64,000 nucleotides of DNA from an uncultured Eubacteriales bacterium (GCA_934477125.1 CAKSOL010000005.1:1-64000), one strand, 5' to 3'; counted from the stretch's first letter, positions 15,678 through 22,800 are shown. Notes: generated by a model from the letters alone, not told the origin. Program-made: numbers and translations.

Positions 15678-17378
15678 ATGACAAATAAAAACGACACAGC
15701 TAAGCAATATGAAATTTGGTGCGAAAAGGCGACAGCCGATCCCGACATCATCGCCGAGCTTAAAAAAATAGCGGGCGACACGAACGCTGTTGACGATGCC
15801 TTTTACCGCAATCTTGCTTTCGGTACCGGCGGACTGCGCGGAGTAATCGGAGCAGGAACGAACAGAATGAATTATTACACCGTCGCAAAGGCTTCGCGCG
15901 GCTTAGCAAACTATGTAAACCAAAAGTTCCCTAAAGAAAAAAGGCGCATAGCCGTAAGCCGCGACTCAAGAATAAAATCCGATATGTTTGCCAAGGTTGC
16001 CGCCGGAGTTTTTGCGGCTAACGGAATAGAGGTATACATATACGAGGAGATTATGCCGACACCGTGCCTTTCCTTCGCTGTTCGTTCTCTCGGCTGTGCC
16101 GCTGGAGTTATGGTAACAGCATCTCACAATCCGGCTAAATATAACGGCTATAAGGTGTACGGCGAGGACGGCTGTCAGATAACCACAGAGGCAGCAGATC
16201 TGATTTTAACCGAAATTGAAAATTGCGATATTTTTTCAGATACGACGGTAATGGATTTTGAAAAAGGATTAGATTCAGGAATAATCAAATATATACCTTC
16301 ACAGGTTTATACTGATTTTGTCAGTTGCGTAAAATCTCAGACAATGCTGACAGAAAACGATAGTGTTGATAAAAATGTTGCAATCGTTTATTCTCCTCTT
16401 AACGGCACGGGTCTTAAACCGGTTTTAAGAACGCTTAAAGAAAGCGGATATACAAATATATCGGTTGTTCCGGAGCAGGAACAGCCAAACGGCAATTTCC
16501 CGACCTGTCCGTATCCCAATCCTGAAATCCGGGAAGCTATGGAGCTTGGTATGCGCCTGGCTGATAAAAATAATGCTGAGCTGCTGCTCGCTACCGATCC
16601 CGACTGCGACCGGGTAGGAATTGCGGTAAGAGATGAAACCGGTGTTTTAAAGCTCTTGACCGGCAATGAAACTGGCATGCTTTTACTTGATTACATTTGT
16701 TCTATGCGTACCCGAAACGGAACAATGCCGAAAAATCCGGTTATGGTAAAAACGATAGTTACGATAGATATGGCTGAGCGCATCGCCGCAAATTACAGTG
16801 TTAAAACAGTAAACGTCCTTACAGGCTTTAAGTTTATCGGAGAACAAATCGGTTTACTGGAAAAAAGCGGATCTGAGGATTCTTATATTTTCGGCTTTGA
16901 AGAAAGCTACGGCTATTTAAGTGGTACTTATGTCCGCGATAAAGACGCTGTTGATGCTGCATTTCTTATTTGTGAAATGTTTGCTTATTATAAGTCAAAA
17001 CGCATAAGCCTTTCCGAAAAACTCGCAGAGCTGTATAAAAAGTACGGATACTGCCTTAACACGCTTCATTCGTATGAATTCGACGGTGCTGAGGGCTTTG
17101 AAAAAATGCAGAATATTATGCAGAATTTCCGCAATGATATAGGGGAGATAGGCGGGAAAAAGGTCCTAAAATGCCTTGACTATAATGTCGGTATAGACGG
17201 TTTGCCGAAATCCGATGTGCTCAAATTTATACTTGAGGATAACTGCTCATTAGTTGCGCGTCCGTCCGGAACAGAGCCTAAGTTGAAGCTTTATATTTCA
17301 GTCAACACTGAATCACGCAGCTCAGCTGAGTTACTTGAAAAAAGTATTACCGAAGATGCGGAGAGGCATTTTTCTTAA
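15678..17378 (+). CDS. Phosphoglucomutase/phosphomannomutase
   Basis: A 566-residue alpha-D-phosphohexomutase interconverting glucose 1- and 6-phosphates (or the mannose equivalents). Active-site loops are present in order: GTGGLRGVIGAGTNRMN near the start, the phosphoserine loop GVMVTASHNPAKYNGYK, the Mg loop TDPDCDRVGIAV, the sugar-binding loop FGFEESYGYLSG and the phosphate-binding ARPSGTEPKLKLY at the C-terminus. Size and loops fit the long Bacillus PgcA-type group. A second, shorter mutase of another subgroup is encoded at 46850-48331. Confidence 0.93.
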   Translation: MTNKNDTAKQYEIWCEKATADPDIIAELKKIAGDTNAVDDAFYRNLAFGTGGLRGVIGAGTNRMNYYTVAKASRGLANYVNQKFPKEKRRIAVSRDSRIKSDMFAKVAAGVFAANGIEVYIYEEIMPTPCLSFAVRSLGCAAGVMVTASHNPAKYNGYKVYGEDGCQITTEAADLILTEIENCDIFSDTTVMDFEKGLDSGIIKYIPSQVYTDFVSCVKSQTMLTENDSVDKNVAIVYSPLNGTGLKPVLRTLKESGYTNISVVPEQEQPNGNFPTCPYPNPEIREAMELGMRLADKNNAELLLATDPDCDRVGIAVRDETGVLKLLTGNETGMLLLDYICSMRTRNGTMPKNPVMVKTIVTIDMAERIAANYSVKTVNVLTGFKFIGEQIGLLEKSGSEDSYIFGFEESYGYLSGTYVRDKDAVDAAFLICEMFAYYKSKRISLSEKLAELYKKYGYCLNTLHSYEFDGAEGFEKMQNIMQNFRNDIGEIGGKKVLKCLDYNVGIDGLPKSDVLKFILEDNCSLVARPSGTEPKLKLYISVNTESRSSAELLEKSITEDAERHFS

Positions 17379-17397
17379 ACAAAATTATAAATTTGAC

Positions 17398-17437
17398 AAT
17401 AAACAACATCCTTTGCAAAACAAGGGTGTTGTTTATT
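17398..17437 (+). terminator. Terminator after the phosphoglucomutase gene
   Basis: Sixteen-base arms (17398-17413 and 17422-17437, one wobble) around an 8-nt loop, ending in GTTTATTATT. Confidence 0.75.
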
Positions 17438-17473
17438 ATTATCTAATTGTTATTTTTTTAACAATTAGATAAT
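17438..17473. repeat. Perfect 15-bp AT-rich inverted repeat
   Basis: ATTATCTAATTGTTA (17438-17452) and its exact complement at 17459-17473 around six T residues. It directly abuts the terminator hairpin and lies just outside the phage remnant. It may be a second terminator or mark an old insertion boundary. Confidence 0.5.
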
Positions 17474-17600
17474 AGCGCCAATAAAGCAAAGAAAATAGGA
17501 AAGTACTGCAATTAGTATGATTATATTGGCTTAAAATTTGATGCTTTTAAAGCTTATTTATACTTATCGAGTCCATTATGGCATTAGCATTTTAATACCG
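17474..17600. other. Intergenic stretch before the phage remnant
   Basis: AT-rich, no ORF, no clear promoter or repeat seen. The sequence changes abruptly at 17601 into DNA homologous to 27895 onward. Confidence 0.4.
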
Positions 17601-17708
17601 AATGAGCGCACCGGCGAGCTGCTGGAATACAAATACAAAAATTACGAGGAAATAAAACAGCGAAAGCAGCGCCAGCTTAAACCGTTACTTGAAAAGTTAG
17701 GAATGTGA
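17601..17708 (+). pseudogene. Remnant: last 35 codons of a phage replication gene
   Basis: The frame encodes NERTGELLEYKYKNYEEIKQRKQRQLKPLLEKLGM-stop in segments (written here for its key features: it differs from the end of the intact Rep at 28003 by a single Q/R change). Everything upstream of residue ~460 of that Rep is missing. This is the leftover 3' end of an older, related prophage, not part of the intact one. Confidence 0.85.
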
Positions 17709-17713
17709 TTAAA

Positions 17714-17932
17714 ATGATGTCTCTTAAGGATAAGCTTACAATATATATTTACAACAAGCAGAATAAACTCGACGAAGAACGCCGCGAATTAAATTACAGA
17801 CTGCGCAACCGTCCGGTTGACGACCTGGAGCTGTTTGAGATACTTCGGGATAAAATGCGTGTTGAGATATGGGATGAATACGTCCGAGACCTTTATAACA
17901 TCGTGTTTTACTCGCTTTATGACAAGCGCTGA
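17714..17932 (+). CDS. Small phage protein, left copy (72 aa)
   Basis: A charged, helical protein (MMSLKDKLTIYIYNKQNKL...) nearly identical to the copy at 28009-28227: one amino-acid difference (Tyr for His near the C-terminus) although the DNA differs at many third codon positions. It sits directly after the Rep remnant in the same arrangement as the intact pair. The function is unknown; its position after Rep and selective conservation suggest a replication accessory role. Confidence 0.7.
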   Translation: MMSLKDKLTIYIYNKQNKLDEERRELNYRLRNRPVDDLELFEILRDKMRVEIWDEYVRDLYNIVFYSLYDKR

Positions 17933-17994
17933 AAAGCGTTTGTTCTCTCCCCTAAATTAGACAAAACATTCATTAAATTTTATACAGAAAAGAC

Positions 17995-18023
17995 TTGACA
18001 AATACATATAAAATAATTATAAT
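17995..18023 (+). promoter_or_regulatory. brnT promoter (predicted leaderless transcript)
   Basis: TTGACA (17995-18000), 17-nt spacer, TATAAT (18018-18023). Transcription is expected at about 18030, which is the A of the brnT start codon; no ribosome binding site precedes it. Confidence 0.75.
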
Positions 18024-18029
18024 ATAATT

Positions 18030-18314
18030 ATGGATACAATAAATTTTGAATGGGACTCGTCGAAAGACGATATTAACAAGAAAAAGCATAAAATATCTTT
18101 TGAGGAAGCTAAGACAGTATTTTATGACACAAACGCATTGCTTATTGATGACCCTGACCATTCCCAAGAGGAGGAGAGATTTATTATATTGGGAATGAGC
18201 CAAAAAGCAAATTTACTTGTTGTGTGTCATTGCTACCGGGCTTCCGATACCGTTATCCGAATTATATCCGCGCGAAAAGCAACAAGAACAGAGTCGGAAC
18301 AATATTTTATATGA
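18030..18314 (+). CDS. brnT: BrnT-family toxin
   Basis: 94 residues with the BrnT pattern: FEWDSSKDDINKKKHKISFEEAKTVFYD at the N-terminus, a central DDPDHSQEEERFIILG, and the C-terminal RIISARKATRTESEQY. BrnT is a RelE-fold ribonuclease toxin that blocks translation and is neutralised by BrnA, encoded 9 nt downstream. The pair autoregulates in studied examples. Here it is the first gene inside the prophage boundary, and the predicted transcript begins on the start codon. The family start (FEWD near residue 6) supports this ATG. Confidence 0.88.
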   Translation: MDTINFEWDSSKDDINKKKHKISFEEAKTVFYDTNALLIDDPDHSQEEERFIILGMSQKANLLVVCHCYRASDTVIRIISARKATRTESEQYFI

Positions 18315-18323
18315 GGTGATAAT

Positions 18324-18533
18324 ATGAGAGAACAATATGATTTTTCAAATGCTACAAAAAATCCTTATGCAAAGAAGCTTAAACGACAGATTACGATAAA
18401 TATAGATAATTCAACTATCGAATATTTTAAATCATTATCCGATAATTCCGGAATACCTTACCAGACTTTAATTAACTTATATCTCGCCGATTGCGCCAAT
18501 AATAAGAAAATGATAGATATTAGATGGAATTGA
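18324..18533 (+). CDS. brnA: BrnA-family antitoxin
   Basis: 69 residues: an N-terminal toxin-binding part (YDFSNATKNPYAKKLK) and a C-terminal ribbon-helix-helix DNA-binding domain (RQITINIDNSTIEYFKSLSDNSG then IPYQTLINLYL). GAGGTGATA gives a good ribosome binding site, in contrast to brnT. Expected to bind BrnT and repress the operon promoter. Within a prophage it may stabilise the element or act against superinfection. Confidence 0.85.
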   Translation: MREQYDFSNATKNPYAKKLKRQITINIDNSTIEYFKSLSDNSGIPYQTLINLYLADCANNKKMIDIRWN

Positions 18534-18596
18534 GCAAATGTGCATTATGCACAGCCGAAAGCATTTCATATTCCTTTCACCAGCATATTATGAGTT

Positions 18597-18632
18597 AAAA
18601 AGCCAGCTGCATCCGTTCTGCAGCCGGCTTTT
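18597..18632 (+). terminator. Terminator after brnTA
   Basis: AAAAAGCC-A-GCTGC (18597-18610) pairs with GCAGC-C-GGCTTTT (18620-18632) around a short loop, then TGTTTTG. Confidence 0.75.
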
Positions 18633-18673
18633 GTTTTGTGCATATTAAATAAAGACCGTTCCGCACCCGGCGC

Positions 18674-18807
18674 GGAAAGAAAATCAAGGGGGCATACTTG
18701 CGGGTGGAGATTTTCCGCCTGCGGAAAATACAACCCGTACCCCTTGAATTTCTTTCACGGAAAAACCCTGTCGGCAGGGGGAAAGGCACTCTGTTGCTTT
18801 TCCCCTT
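18674..18807. other. Hairpin-rich non-coding region: candidate phage origin/packaging signal
   Basis: A very long imperfect hairpin spans 18674-18756. Outer arms are AAATCAAGGGG (18681-18691) with CCCCTTGAATTT (18740-18751); middle arms are CGGGT (18701-18705) with ACCCG (18733-18737); the tip is ATTTTCCGC-CT-GCGGAAAAT (18710-18729). It is followed by CCCTG-TCGG-CAGGG (18766-18779) and by a GGGGAAA...TTTTCCCC hairpin (18777-18807). No ORF is credible here. In filamentous phages the intergenic region holds the replication origins and the hairpin that starts packaging; this is the best candidate in the element. Confidence 0.6.
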
Positions 18808-18867
18808 GTTTCCTTTTTAGGGAAGTGGTAATCTATGCGAACCGTGCGGAAATTCGTTTGTGGCGAA

Positions 18868-19035
18868 TTATCTGTTTTTTATGATTTTGTAAATTTTTAT
18901 GGGCATTAAAAAAGTAATTCCCCAAGATATTCCGGCAATGGTAGCTACAGTTAAATTTTGGTAGTCTTTCATATATCCCAAAAAAGTTATAAGCCCTGCC
19001 ATTGCTGGAATACTCCATTCTGTTATGTTTCTCAT
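18868..19035 (-). CDS. Small membrane protein (55 aa) in the phage immunity region
   Basis: Starts MRNITEWSIPAMAGLITFLGY after a strong AAAGGAGGTG. Two hydrophobic stretches (about 8-20 and 28-46) and a basic end (KIYKIIKNR). It lies 19 nt downstream of the repressor gene and is probably co-transcribed with it in the lysogen. Superinfection exclusion is conceivable for a small membrane protein in this position, but I have no direct evidence. Confidence 0.6.
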   Translation of the reverse strand: MRNITEWSIPAMAGLITFLGYMKDYQNLTVATIAGISWGITFLMPIKIYKIIKNR

Positions 19036-19054
19036 TATTTTCACCTCCTTTATT

Positions 19055-19279
19055 TTATCTTTTAGGATAGGGCATTGGTGGTAAATCAAGTAGATAGTCG
19101 GCTGAGATTTTAAAGAATTTACATAGTTCTTTTATGTCATCCAAATTTGGCTCTGTGCAGTTCTTTTCAATTCTGCTCATCTTTCGTTGGCTTATACCAA
19201 TTATTTTTCCTAATTGTTCTTGTGTTAATTTTGGTTCGGTGTCTTCTCTTAAATTTTTAATTTTTTCACCAAATGACAT
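19055..19279 (-). CDS. Cro/CI-type helix-turn-helix repressor
   Basis: 74 residues from MSFGEKIKNLRED: a single HTH_3 domain with LTQEQLGKIIGISQRKMSRIEKNCTEPNLDDIKELCKFFKISADYLLDL. The start at 19279 is preferred to an ATG 11 codons upstream because it matches the family and GGTGA precedes it. It is divergent from the early phage operon, and the 120 bp between them hold three matching 17-bp operators, so it is very likely the prophage repressor. Confidence 0.88.
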   Translation of the reverse strand: MSFGEKIKNLREDTEPKLTQEQLGKIIGISQRKMSRIEKNCTEPNLDDIKELCKFFKISADYLLDLPPMPYPKR

Positions 19280-19304
19280 TTTTATCACCGCGTGTATTCT
19301 AACA

Positions 19305-19375
19305 TAGTCCAAAATTGTCTATTGACATTTAGTCAAAAATTGACTATAATTTTTATTGTAGTCATAAAATGACTA
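19305..19375. promoter_or_regulatory. Three 17-bp operators of the phage repressor
   Basis: Dyads with the form TAGTC-N7-GACTA (first copy TAGTC-N7-GTCTA) at 19305-19321, 19330-19346 and 19359-19375; two are perfect palindromes apart from the central base. The middle one covers the spacer and start of the -10 of the rightward early promoter, the first lies just before its -35 and the third beyond the start point. Centres are 25 and 29 bp apart. Confidence 0.8.
19322..19350 (+). promoter_or_regulatory. Rightward early phage promoter
   Basis: TTGACA (19322-19327), 17-nt spacer, TATAAT (19345-19350): consensus in both boxes, and enclosed by repressor operators. Confidence 0.85.
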
Positions 19376-19398
19376 AATATAAGTTAGGAGCAAAGAAA

Positions 19399-19668
19399 AT
19401 GGAAAAAGAGAAAAATTTTTTAAGCGAAACCTCATTTGAGAAGTTGCTGCGCGATTGTTGTAAAGCTGACGCCGTTTTTATGTATAACGGTTTTATATTT
19501 ATTTTGCGCGGCAATAAGATTCGTCAACGGTCACTTAGTCTAAATGGTCGAACCTATATTCTTGCAGAACATTTAAAATTAGACCGTAGTTTATTGGAGG
19601 GTCTTTTTTCGGAATTTGTAGAAAAATTTACTGAAAGTATTCAGCCCGCCGAGAGGGTAGAGGAATAA
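19399..19668 (+). CDS. Early phage protein, unknown function (89 aa)
   Basis: First gene of the early operon; TTAGGAGCAAAGAAA precedes the ATG at 19399. Its middle (VFMYNGFIFILRGNKIRQRSL) resembles the protein at 21039 (VSFTYKGDTYSLQGGKIVHTI), and both end in an FSEFVEKF/FSDFCSEF-like helix, so the two may be paralogues. An in-frame ATG at 19369 exists but has no ribosome binding site and lies within the third operator. Not recognised otherwise. Confidence 0.6.
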   Translation: MEKEKNFLSETSFEKLLRDCCKADAVFMYNGFIFILRGNKIRQRSLSLNGRTYILAEHLKLDRSLLEGLFSEFVEKFTESIQPAERVEE

Positions 19669-19686
19669 AAGTTAGGAGCAAAGAAA

Positions 19687-19950
19687 ATGGAATTAAAAGA
19701 ATTTGTTCTGTATTGGAATTTTGATTTAGACCCTGAAAGCGCTTCGCCACCTGTGGAATATATTTATTCTTTCGGTAGCTATGAAGAAGCACAAGAATTT
19801 TCAGAGGAACTTGAAAAAACTACAAGTGATTATCCCGACTGTTTTTATGAGTGTCATATTTTCGAACTTAGCACTTTTTTAATGATTATTTCAGATACGA
19901 TTTCTGAAACAATCAATGAGGAGAAGAAGAAACGGGAGGAAAAACAATGA
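19687..19950 (+). CDS. Early phage protein, unknown function (87 aa)
   Basis: Acidic protein (MELKEFVLYWNFDLDPESASPPVEYIYSFGSY...) with a charged C-terminal helix. Its leader AAGTTAGGAGCAAAGAAA is the same as that of the preceding gene, which suggests local duplication of the translation signal. Overlaps the next gene by 4 nt. No family recognised. Confidence 0.6.
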   Translation: MELKEFVLYWNFDLDPESASPPVEYIYSFGSYEEAQEFSEELEKTTSDYPDCFYECHIFELSTFLMIISDTISETINEEKKKREEKQ

Positions 19951-20234
19951 AAATAAATGAAAAGGTTTTAAAAACATTTCGCAAGGTTACTTTTGTTATA
20001 AGTGTAACTCTTAAATTTTTATTATTTGTGTTTTGTGCATTTATGGCTTTATTGCTTTTGATGAATGATGTTTATGGCTACGGTTTAGATTTTAATTCGT
20101 TAATTAAACCTATTGCTTTTAGCCTTGGCTATATTTCCGTAATTTGTGTTTTAGATTTTTTCAACGGTGTTGCTTACGGATGTGAAGCTTTTGACGATGA
20201 GAAAAAGGAAACTTCCGAGGAGGACAAGAGATGA
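19947..20234 (+). CDS. Phage membrane protein, unknown function (95 aa)
   Basis: Two strong membrane segments (about 14-36 and 50-72) and an acidic C-terminal tail (AFDDEKKETSEEDKR). ATGA overlap with the previous gene and 4-nt overlap with the next one show translational coupling in the early operon. No family recognised. Confidence 0.6.
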   Translation: MKINEKVLKTFRKVTFVISVTLKFLLFVFCAFMALLLLMNDVYGYGLDFNSLIKPIAFSLGYISVICVLDFFNGVAYGCEAFDDEKKETSEEDKR

Positions 20235-20401
20235 AACAAAAGCAGCTAAATTTAAAACCGGCAACTATAGATATATTTTTGCAGAGCTGCAGGAAGTGCC
20301 TTTTAAACAGCAGCTGTTCATATCGGAAAATGAATGATTTCTGCCCGAGCATTTTGACGACAGCACGGTTTTATGAATCGTTAAGGGAGAGGGATGAATA
20401 A
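20231..20401 (+). CDS. Cysteine-containing small phage protein (56 aa)
   Basis: ATG at 20231 after GAGGACAAGAG. Encodes MKQKQLNLKPATIDIFLQ followed by CRKC, a further Cys in NSSC and a fourth in NDFC, spacing that could hold a zinc ion (C-x2-C...C...C). The stop overlaps the next ATG by one base (TAATG). Too short for routine ORF calls, but fully coupled on both sides. Function unknown; a small zinc-binding regulator or nucleic-acid binder is possible. Confidence 0.55.
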   Translation: MKQKQLNLKPATIDIFLQSCRKCLLNSSCSYRKMNDFCPSILTTARFYESLRERDE

Positions 20402-21036
20402 TGAATGTTCTGATTGCCTGCGAAGAGTCGCAACGCGTATGTCTTGCTTTTAGAAAACGCGGACATCAGTCATTTAGCTGCGATATTGTTGATTGCTCCG
20501 GCGATCATCCGGAATGGCATATAAAGCAAGATGTTTTACCGCTGCTTAACGGTGATTGCGAATTTGAAACAATGGACGGTACATATCACCGGGTGAATTG
20601 TAAATGGGACTTGATTATTGCTCACCCTCCTTGCACTTATTTAAGTAGGGCAGGCGCGTCTCGTTTATATCCAAAAGGCGAATTAAACAATGATAGGTTT
20701 AAAAAAGGAATTGCCGCAAAAGATTTTTTTATGGCGTTTTATAACGCTGATTGCGATAAAATTTGTATTGAAAATCCCGTACCTTTTAAAATATTTGAAT
20801 TACCAAAATATAATCAAATTATACAACCTTATGAGTACGGTCACCCTTTCAGTAAAGCTACTTGTTTATGGCTTAAGGGTTTAGACAATATGCATCCGAC
20901 ATGTATATTGTCTAAAGAAAAAATACAAGTTGCAAAAAAAGCTGCTTGGTTTAATAAGGGCGGAAAATACAGACAACGCAACAGATCCAAAACGTTTGAG
21001 AATATTGCTGAAGCAATGGCTGAACAGTGGGGGTAA
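20401..21036 (+). CDS. Phage cytosine-methyltransferase-like protein
   Basis: 211 residues beginning MNVLIACEESQRVCLAFRKRGH, an SAM-fold first strand in which CEES replaces the usual FxGxG, then CDIVDCSGDHPEWHI and WDLIIAHPPCTYLSRAGASRLY, whose PPC is the catalytic motif IV of C5-cytosine methylases. Later IENPVPFKIF matches the ENP-type motif VI. Proteins of this compact type are frequent in phages of gut Firmicutes. It lacks an obvious target-recognition domain, so specificity and activity are uncertain. It may protect phage DNA from restriction. Confidence 0.75.
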   Translation: MNVLIACEESQRVCLAFRKRGHQSFSCDIVDCSGDHPEWHIKQDVLPLLNGDCEFETMDGTYHRVNCKWDLIIAHPPCTYLSRAGASRLYPKGELNNDRFKKGIAAKDFFMAFYNADCDKICIENPVPFKIFELPKYNQIIQPYEYGHPFSKATCLWLKGLDNMHPTCILSKEKIQVAKKAAWFNKGGKYRQRNRSKTFENIAEAMAEQWG

Positions 21037-21038
21037 AT

Positions 21039-21287
21039 ATGATGAAAAAGAAAGAAGCATTAAACCTGTTTGAAAAGCTGGCGGCGGAAACGGTGTCGTT
21101 TACGTATAAAGGAGATACGTATTCGCTCCAGGGCGGAAAGATTGTCCATACTATCGGCTTTAGCCAGGAAGACGTAGATATAAACGAAGCCCGGCAAAGC
21201 TTTTCGGATTTCTGCTCGGAATTTCTGCCGCACCTCGGTATATCTACCGTAGACTTAGAGGGCTGCACCCTCATTAAAATGGATTAA
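21039..21287 (+). CDS. Phage protein, unknown function (82 aa)
   Basis: Begins MMKKKEALNLFEKLAAETVSFTY, sharing a YKGDTYSLQGGKI core with the early protein at 19399 and a similar C-terminal helix. Starts just after the methylase stop with only a weak G-rich ribosome binding site. Probably a paralogue of the 19399 product; function unknown. Confidence 0.55.
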   Translation: MMKKKEALNLFEKLAAETVSFTYKGDTYSLQGGKIVHTIGFSQEDVDINEARQSFSDFCSEFLPHLGISTVDLEGCTLIKMD

Positions 21288-21339
21288 CCGTCCGCGTAGC
21301 GGTTAATATAAAGAATTAAAAAGAAAGGAGATACGCAAG

Positions 21340-21570
21340 ATGAAATACAAGGTTTTAGGTAAGAAAATCGGTTCTTTCACGAATCAGGAGGGCGAGCTTG
21401 TCAATTACGGACAGCTGCACGTATCATATCCCGATCCGGACGTTGAGGGAACGGCGGTTGAAATAGCAAAATGCAATCCAACGCTGATTACCGGCATTAA
21501 AATCGGCGACGTCGTTACCCTTGACCGAAACTCCCGCGGCCGTGTGCTGGCGGTCAACCCGGCACAGTAA
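21340..21570 (+). CDS. Candidate ssDNA-binding protein (76 aa)
   Basis: A small beta-rich protein (MKYKVLGKKIGSFTNQEGELVNYGQLHVSYP ... GDVVTLDRNSRGRVLAV) with a strong AGAAAGGAGATA ribosome binding site and a terminator-like hairpin right after it. Its size, OB-fold-like strand pattern and position between the early genes and the coat genes are those of gene V protein in filamentous phages, which coats the viral strand before packaging. No sequence signature proves this; it is an inference from size, strands and order. Confidence 0.45.
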   Translation: MKYKVLGKKIGSFTNQEGELVNYGQLHVSYPDPDVEGTAVEIAKCNPTLITGIKIGDVVTLDRNSRGRVLAVNPAQ

Positions 21571-21576
21571 AAATAT

Positions 21577-21613
21577 GCGCCCCGTATTTCCTCCCCGGTG
21601 CGGGGCGCTCTTT
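21577..21613 (+). terminator. Terminator/attenuator before the coat genes
   Basis: GCGCCCCG (21577-21584) pairs with CGGGGCGC (21601-21608), then TCTTT. It would set coat gene expression apart from the highly translated upstream gene. Confidence 0.65.
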
Positions 21614-21628
21614 AAGGAGCTGTTATCA

Positions 21629-22579
21629 ATGAGGTTAAAACTAAAGAAAATACTTTTGACTGCGTTGGTAGTCGCTTCTGTATGCAGTATCGCTTTATCC
21701 GTTCCGGCAAGCGCAGCGGGGTCTGTTATAGATTGCAGTAAGCTTTCATATGTTCAGGTTGGCAGTACCCGTTATTCGTTTCAAACCTGGAATGTCTCAC
21801 AGGCTGATTCAGATCTTTCCTATTTCTTTGGTTCTAATGCTGTTGGCTATAAACCTGTTCAATCTGACGGCTCGGACGTTACTTTCGGTGATTATGAAAT
21901 GCACTTTAATATTGGCACTGAAATAAGTAAAGGCGATACATATACACTTACATACGATATGTTTTTCCCCGAAAATTTCAATTCAAATTCACAGCTTGTA
22001 ATGCCCGGCTTTGATTTCAGCTACATTGCTTCGGTCAACGGCAGATGGGAAACTGTTCCTGTTCACGGTGTCAGCGTTTGGCATTGGCAAGGCTCTGCAA
22101 CGGTCACAGCAGGCTTTTCAACAACCGATATAACAATTATTCCCCGCGGCTTAAAAACAGGGGAGTACGTTATTGTAAATACCTTAAAGGTATCTATCGC
22201 CGGAAAGGATTACAGCGGAGCAATAAACAGTACCAAAGACGAGATAAAAGCCAACGCAGATAAAAACGCAAGCGAAATTAAGGATAACCAGGATAAAAAT
22301 ACTCAAAAGCAGATTGATGAGGACTACGGATATGAAAAGCCGGACAGCAGCGAGACCGATCAGGGTATCAGCTCCGGCACAAACCTTATTGAAAGCCTTA
22401 ATCAATGGATAGACGACTTTAATGAGGAGCTGCCGACCTCTGTCAGTCATATTATGGACGATATCCAGCCTTTTAAACAGGCAGTACATAAGATTTTTAA
22501 TATATTCCCGGTAGCTCTGCAATACCTGTTCACATTCGCTATGGTGTTTTTGGTGCTCAGAAAGGTGGTCGGCAGATGA
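21629..22579 (+). CDS. Signal-peptide virion protein, pIII-like (316 aa)
   Basis: The start at 21629 follows AAGGAG; an earlier in-frame start would lie inside the previous gene and terminator. Residues 1-~30 form a Sec signal peptide ending VPASAA, then an exported beta-rich domain, a polar hydrophilic linker (KDEIKANADKNASEIKDNQDKN) and a C-terminal amphipathic region with a last membrane helix (LQYLFTFAMVFLVLR). This is the layout of the filamentous phage adsorption protein pIII, which caps the virion and binds the host. No sequence match is claimed. Confidence 0.6.
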   Translation: MRLKLKKILLTALVVASVCSIALSVPASAAGSVIDCSKLSYVQVGSTRYSFQTWNVSQADSDLSYFFGSNAVGYKPVQSDGSDVTFGDYEMHFNIGTEISKGDTYTLTYDMFFPENFNSNSQLVMPGFDFSYIASVNGRWETVPVHGVSVWHWQGSATVTAGFSTTDITIIPRGLKTGEYVIVNTLKVSIAGKDYSGAINSTKDEIKANADKNASEIKDNQDKNTQKQIDEDYGYEKPDSSETDQGISSGTNLIESLNQWIDDFNEELPTSVSHIMDDIQPFKQAVHKIFNIFPVALQYLFTFAMVFLVLRKVVGR

Positions 22580-22800
22580 AAGGCATTTTCACCGCAATCA
22601 AAGACTTCTTTGCAACCATTATCGGTATTATAACCTTTGTGTTTAAAGGTATTATAATGCTTGTAAACCTGCTTGTTCAGGGTATGCGGATATTGCTTAA
22701 CATTATAACCATTCTGCCCACTCCGCTGCTTGTGGGAGCTGCCGCCCTTATCGTTATCTGCGTTTTATATAAAGTGTTGGGACGTGAATCAAATGGATAA
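22576..22800 (+). CDS. Small phage membrane protein (74 aa)
   Basis: Overlaps the preceding gene by 4 nt. Two hydrophobic spans (about 9-33 and 45-68) ending in VLGRESNG. Candidate minor coat or assembly protein by size and position; no signal peptide. Function not established. Confidence 0.6.
   Translation: MKGIFTAIKDFFATIIGIITFVFKGIIMLVNLLVQGMRILLNIITILPTPLLVGAAALIVICVLYKVLGRESNG

Noticed and set aside
18595..18884. Overlapping short ORFs on both strands in the hairpin region
   Set aside because: They lack ribosome binding sites, overlap each other and follow the inverted repeats; the DNA is better explained as a structured non-coding phage region.
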